Notes under the pieces: generated by a model
Database searches by the model: none
Told to the model about the DNA's origin: nothing
The model's input: the letters and a program-made list of their open reading frames with translations, nothing else
Assembly (NCBI RefSeq): GCF_013266755.1
Contig: NZ_JABRWJ010000005.1
Location: 124,001 to 188,000 of the forward strand
Length of the DNA stretch: 64,000 bases
Source: Pseudaquabacterium terrae
GTDB lineage: Bacteria; Pseudomonadota; Gammaproteobacteria; Burkholderiales; Burkholderiaceae_C
Direction of reading: 5' to 3'
Translations under genes and position numbers: made by a program
Shown here: in pieces, positions 62,184-64,000 of the stretch
Layout of the letters: each line of letters begins with the position of its first letter
Numbering within the stretch: position 1 is the first letter of the stretch

Positions 62184-64000
62184 ACCAGCACATCACCACC
62201 CTCCGCACGCGCGGCCCCCTGCTCGCAAAACAGTGGCGAGCTGACGGCACGATCGCCAACTACGATTCGCCGCGGCAGTACACGTTCAAGCGCCAGGTCG
62301 TCGGCGGCATCGACCACCTGTACCTGTTGCTGCAGGAACTGCAGCGCGACCCGCGCAGCTGCATCATCCGCGGCCAGCCGAAGGCCGGCACCGACCCGAA
62401 GGCGGTGGTGCTGCGCAACCTCGACACCTTCGAGGACGAGCCCAGCCACCTGTTCATGGTCGACGTCGACCGGTTCGAAGGCACGGTCGAGGAGTTCGTC
62501 GCCACGCTGCCCGCGCCGCTGCAGGACGCGTCTTTCGTGTGGCAGCTGTCCGGCTCGCACGGCCACCCGTCGAAGGGCGGCGGGCTGCGGGCTCACCTGT
62601 GGTTCTGGCTCGAGACACCACTCACGTCCGAGCAGGCCGAGGCCTGGGCGAAACAGTGGATCCCGCAGGCCGACTGCACCGTCCACCGCACCGTGCAGGT
62701 CAACTACACCGCGGCGCCCGTGATGGATGACGGCGTCAGCGATCCGATCGCGCAGCGCCTGGGCTTCGTCGAGGGCATGCTCGGCCACAACGTCATCATC
62801 CCCGCGGACATGCCCGTGCCCGAAGGGCAGACCCGGCGCACGCGCCGCGCGGAGCGCGCGAGCGGGATGGTGGATCCGCGCGACAAGCCCGGCATCATCG
62901 GCGCGCTCGCCAGGGCGCACCCCGCCGCCGAGATCGTCACGCTGTGGCCCGACCACTTCGAGGCCGGCAGCAAAGAGCATCGGATCACGTGGCTCGCCGG
63001 TGGCGGCGCGAAGGAGGGCGTGGGCGTCGCCGACAACGGCACGCACCTGTTCAACACGCACAGCACGAGCCCCATCGCCGACCGCGCGGCCAACCTCTTT
63101 GACTTCGTGCGCGCGCACGTCTTCGGCCACCTCGACGAGGGCATCGACCAGGACGTGCTTGACCTGGACGTCACCGCGGCGCCGAGCTACCTCGCCACCG
63201 TCGAATGGGCGCTGTCCCTGCCGACCGTGCAAGCCGAAGTGCAGGCCGAGCAAGCGGCCATGGCTGAGATGCGGGAGACGCTGGCCGCCGGGGCCGACGC
63301 CGCCACCAGGGACTATGAGGACGCACCGAATGCCGCGGGAGCGGCTGTCTACTTCGCGAGCAACCTGCCAGCTGCGGACCCGGGCGCGGAGTCGGCTGCG
63401 CGTTGCCCGGCCGAAAGCACAGTAGCCACCCCAGCGGATTCCAGCGGCGTCGTCGGGCCGGCCGTCGCGGCCGAGGCCGAGGCCGACGCCGACGATGGAC
63501 AAGAGGACGAGGACGAGCGCCGGGTGCTGGTGCCGGGTGAGCACTCCGTGATCGCCAGCAAGTTGTGGCGGCGCAAGTTCGGCGGCCCCACCGCGCCCGG
63601 CCTGATTCGCTGGAACTGTGACTGGTACCGGCGATCCGGTGACGGCTCGCACTTCGGCGAGATGCCGGGGGAGGCCCTGGCCGCCGCGTGCCACAGGTAC
63701 CTCGTGAGCGCCCGGAAGATGACCCAGCCAGGGCCTGCCGGCGAGCCGGCGAGGCTGGTGCCCTTCAACCCCAACAAGCAGGCGACGGATGAGGTGATCT
63801 ACGCGCTGCGGACGCTGTGCCATCTCGACGAGCAGGCGGCGCCCGTCTGGATCGGCGGCAAGGCCCCGACGGGCTATGAAGGCCTCCGGGCAGCGGACCT
63901 GGTGGCGCTGCGCAACGGCCTGTTCCACCTCCCGACGCGTCGCCTGTTTCCGCACACGCCGCACCGCTTCGGCCTCGCGGCCCTGCCGTACGAGTTCGAC
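62177..64000 (+). CDS. Phage/plasmid-type primase with D5_N-like region, 3' end cut by the window
   Basis: 608 codons are visible and the frame is open at the edge. The N-terminal part looks like an archaeo-eukaryotic primase. FMVDVDRFEG has the paired Asp (about 96 and 98) expected to bind metal; WQLSGSHGHPSKGGG (about 123-136) and RAHLWFW (His140) fit the nucleotide-binding Ser/His motifs. An acidic Ala/Glu/Asp linker lies near residue 430. The last 30 residues (ALRNGLFHLPTRRLFPHTPH, then FGLAALPYEF) match the D5_N domain that precedes the SF3 helicase in P4 alpha-type proteins. The helicase itself would lie beyond the window. Confidence 0.8.
   Translation, partial: MLNQHITTLRTRGPLLAKQWRADGTIANYDSPRQYTFKRQVVGGIDHLYLLLQELQRDPRSCIIRGQPKAGTDPKAVVLRNLDTFEDEPSHLFMVDVDRFEGTVEEFVATLPAPLQDASFVWQLSGSHGHPSKGGGLRAHLWFWLETPLTSEQAEAWAKQWIPQADCTVHRTVQVNYTAAPVMDDGVSDPIAQRLGFVEGMLGHNVIIPADMPVPEGQTRRTRRAERASGMVDPRDKPGIIGALARAHPAAEIVTLWPDHFEAGSKEHRITWLAGGGAKEGVGVADNGTHLFNTHSTSPIADRAANLFDFVRAHVFGHLDEGIDQDVLDLDVTAAPSYLATVEWALSLPTVQAEVQAEQAAMAEMRETLAAGADAATRDYEDAPNAAGAAVYFASNLPAADPGAESAARCPAESTVATPADSSGVVGPAVAAEAEADADDGQEDEDERRVLVPGEHSVIASKLWRRKFGGPTAPGLIRWNCDWYRRSGDGSHFGEMPGEALAAACHRYLVSARKMTQPGPAGEPARLVPFNPNKQATDEVIYALRTLCHLDEQAAPVWIGGKAPTGYEGLRAADLVALRNGLFHLPTRRLFPHTPHRFGLAALPYEFD

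Larger units (their letters stand above)
58300..64000. mobile_element. Left end of an integrative element in tRNA-Pro(GGG), continues past the window
   Basis: The element begins at the tRNA-Pro 3' fragment. In order it carries a tyrosine recombinase, three tiny frames, a double hairpin, an AlpA-like regulator, two unknown proteins and a primase with D5_N-like sequence that runs off the right edge. Integrase next to att, an AlpA-type activator and a primase-helicase match P4-like satellites and related integrative islands. The other att site, expected with an intact tRNA-Pro(GGG), and any cargo lie to the right. Confidence 0.85.

Noticed and set aside
61883-63964. 693-residue minus-strand frame opposite the primase
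   Set aside because: It spans two genes in antisense; the plus-strand frames are coupled, have ribosome-binding sites and carry recognisable motifs.

Overview
The window is about 64 kb of GC-rich, densely coded chromosomal DNA. Gene content and order (sucA-sucB-lpdA-zapE; tRNA-Leu-tig-clpP-clpX-lon; ilvB-ilvH-ilvC-pssA-leuA; sigma factor-DUF3619-DUF3106-RDD; nadE-glnB) point to a betaproteobacterium of the order Burkholderiales, probably near the Rubrivivax/Leptothrix/Methylibium group. The genus is an inference. No rRNA or CRISPR array is present. 

Layout. 1-7.9 kb: rluB (3' end cut by the window) coupled to scpB, then rluD, bamD, a DinG/YoaA-type iron-sulfur helicase, a DUF465 protein and a PP2C phosphatase. 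7.9-15.3 kb: a small exported protein, zapE, and the 2-oxoglutarate dehydrogenase genes sucA-sucB-lpdA, all on the minus strand. 15.6-23 kb: an orphan peptide-type binding protein, then acyl-CoA dehydrogenase, nitronate monooxygenase and amidohydrolase genes, and etfB-etfA behind two operator-like palindromes. 23.2-30.6 kb: murI, three tRNAs (Leu-UAA, Cys, Gly) and the proteostasis run tRNA-Leu(UAG)-tig-clpP-clpX-lon. 30.7-38.1 kb: an RND efflux pair behind a near-consensus promoter with a TetR-type operator, divergent from the squalene genes hpnCDE. 38.2-40 kb: an IclR regulator and a PBP7-like peptidase.

40.1-48 kb: branched-chain amino-acid synthesis (ilvB-ilvH-ilvC-pssA-leuA-leuA). It includes two different 2-isopropylmalate synthases in tandem and, in front of the first, a small Leu-rich leader peptide with an attenuator hairpin. 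48.2-51.6 kb: a six-gene, tightly coupled operon (sigma factor, DUF3619, DUF3106, RDD, dgkA, LOG protein). 51.6-58.2 kb: glnB, nadE, a FemAB-like acyltransferase, soluble and proton-pumping pyrophosphatases, and a lone flagellar-rod-like protein.

From 58.3 kb to the right edge lies one end of an integrated mobile element. It starts at a truncated tRNA-Pro(GGG) 3' fragment, followed by a tyrosine recombinase, tiny reading frames, tandem hairpins, an AlpA-like DNA-binding protein, two unknown proteins and a large primase with an archaeo-eukaryotic-primase-like region leading into a D5_N-like region. This is the plan of a P4-like satellite or integrative island. It leaves the window unfinished, and it is the part most likely to hold something undescribed.
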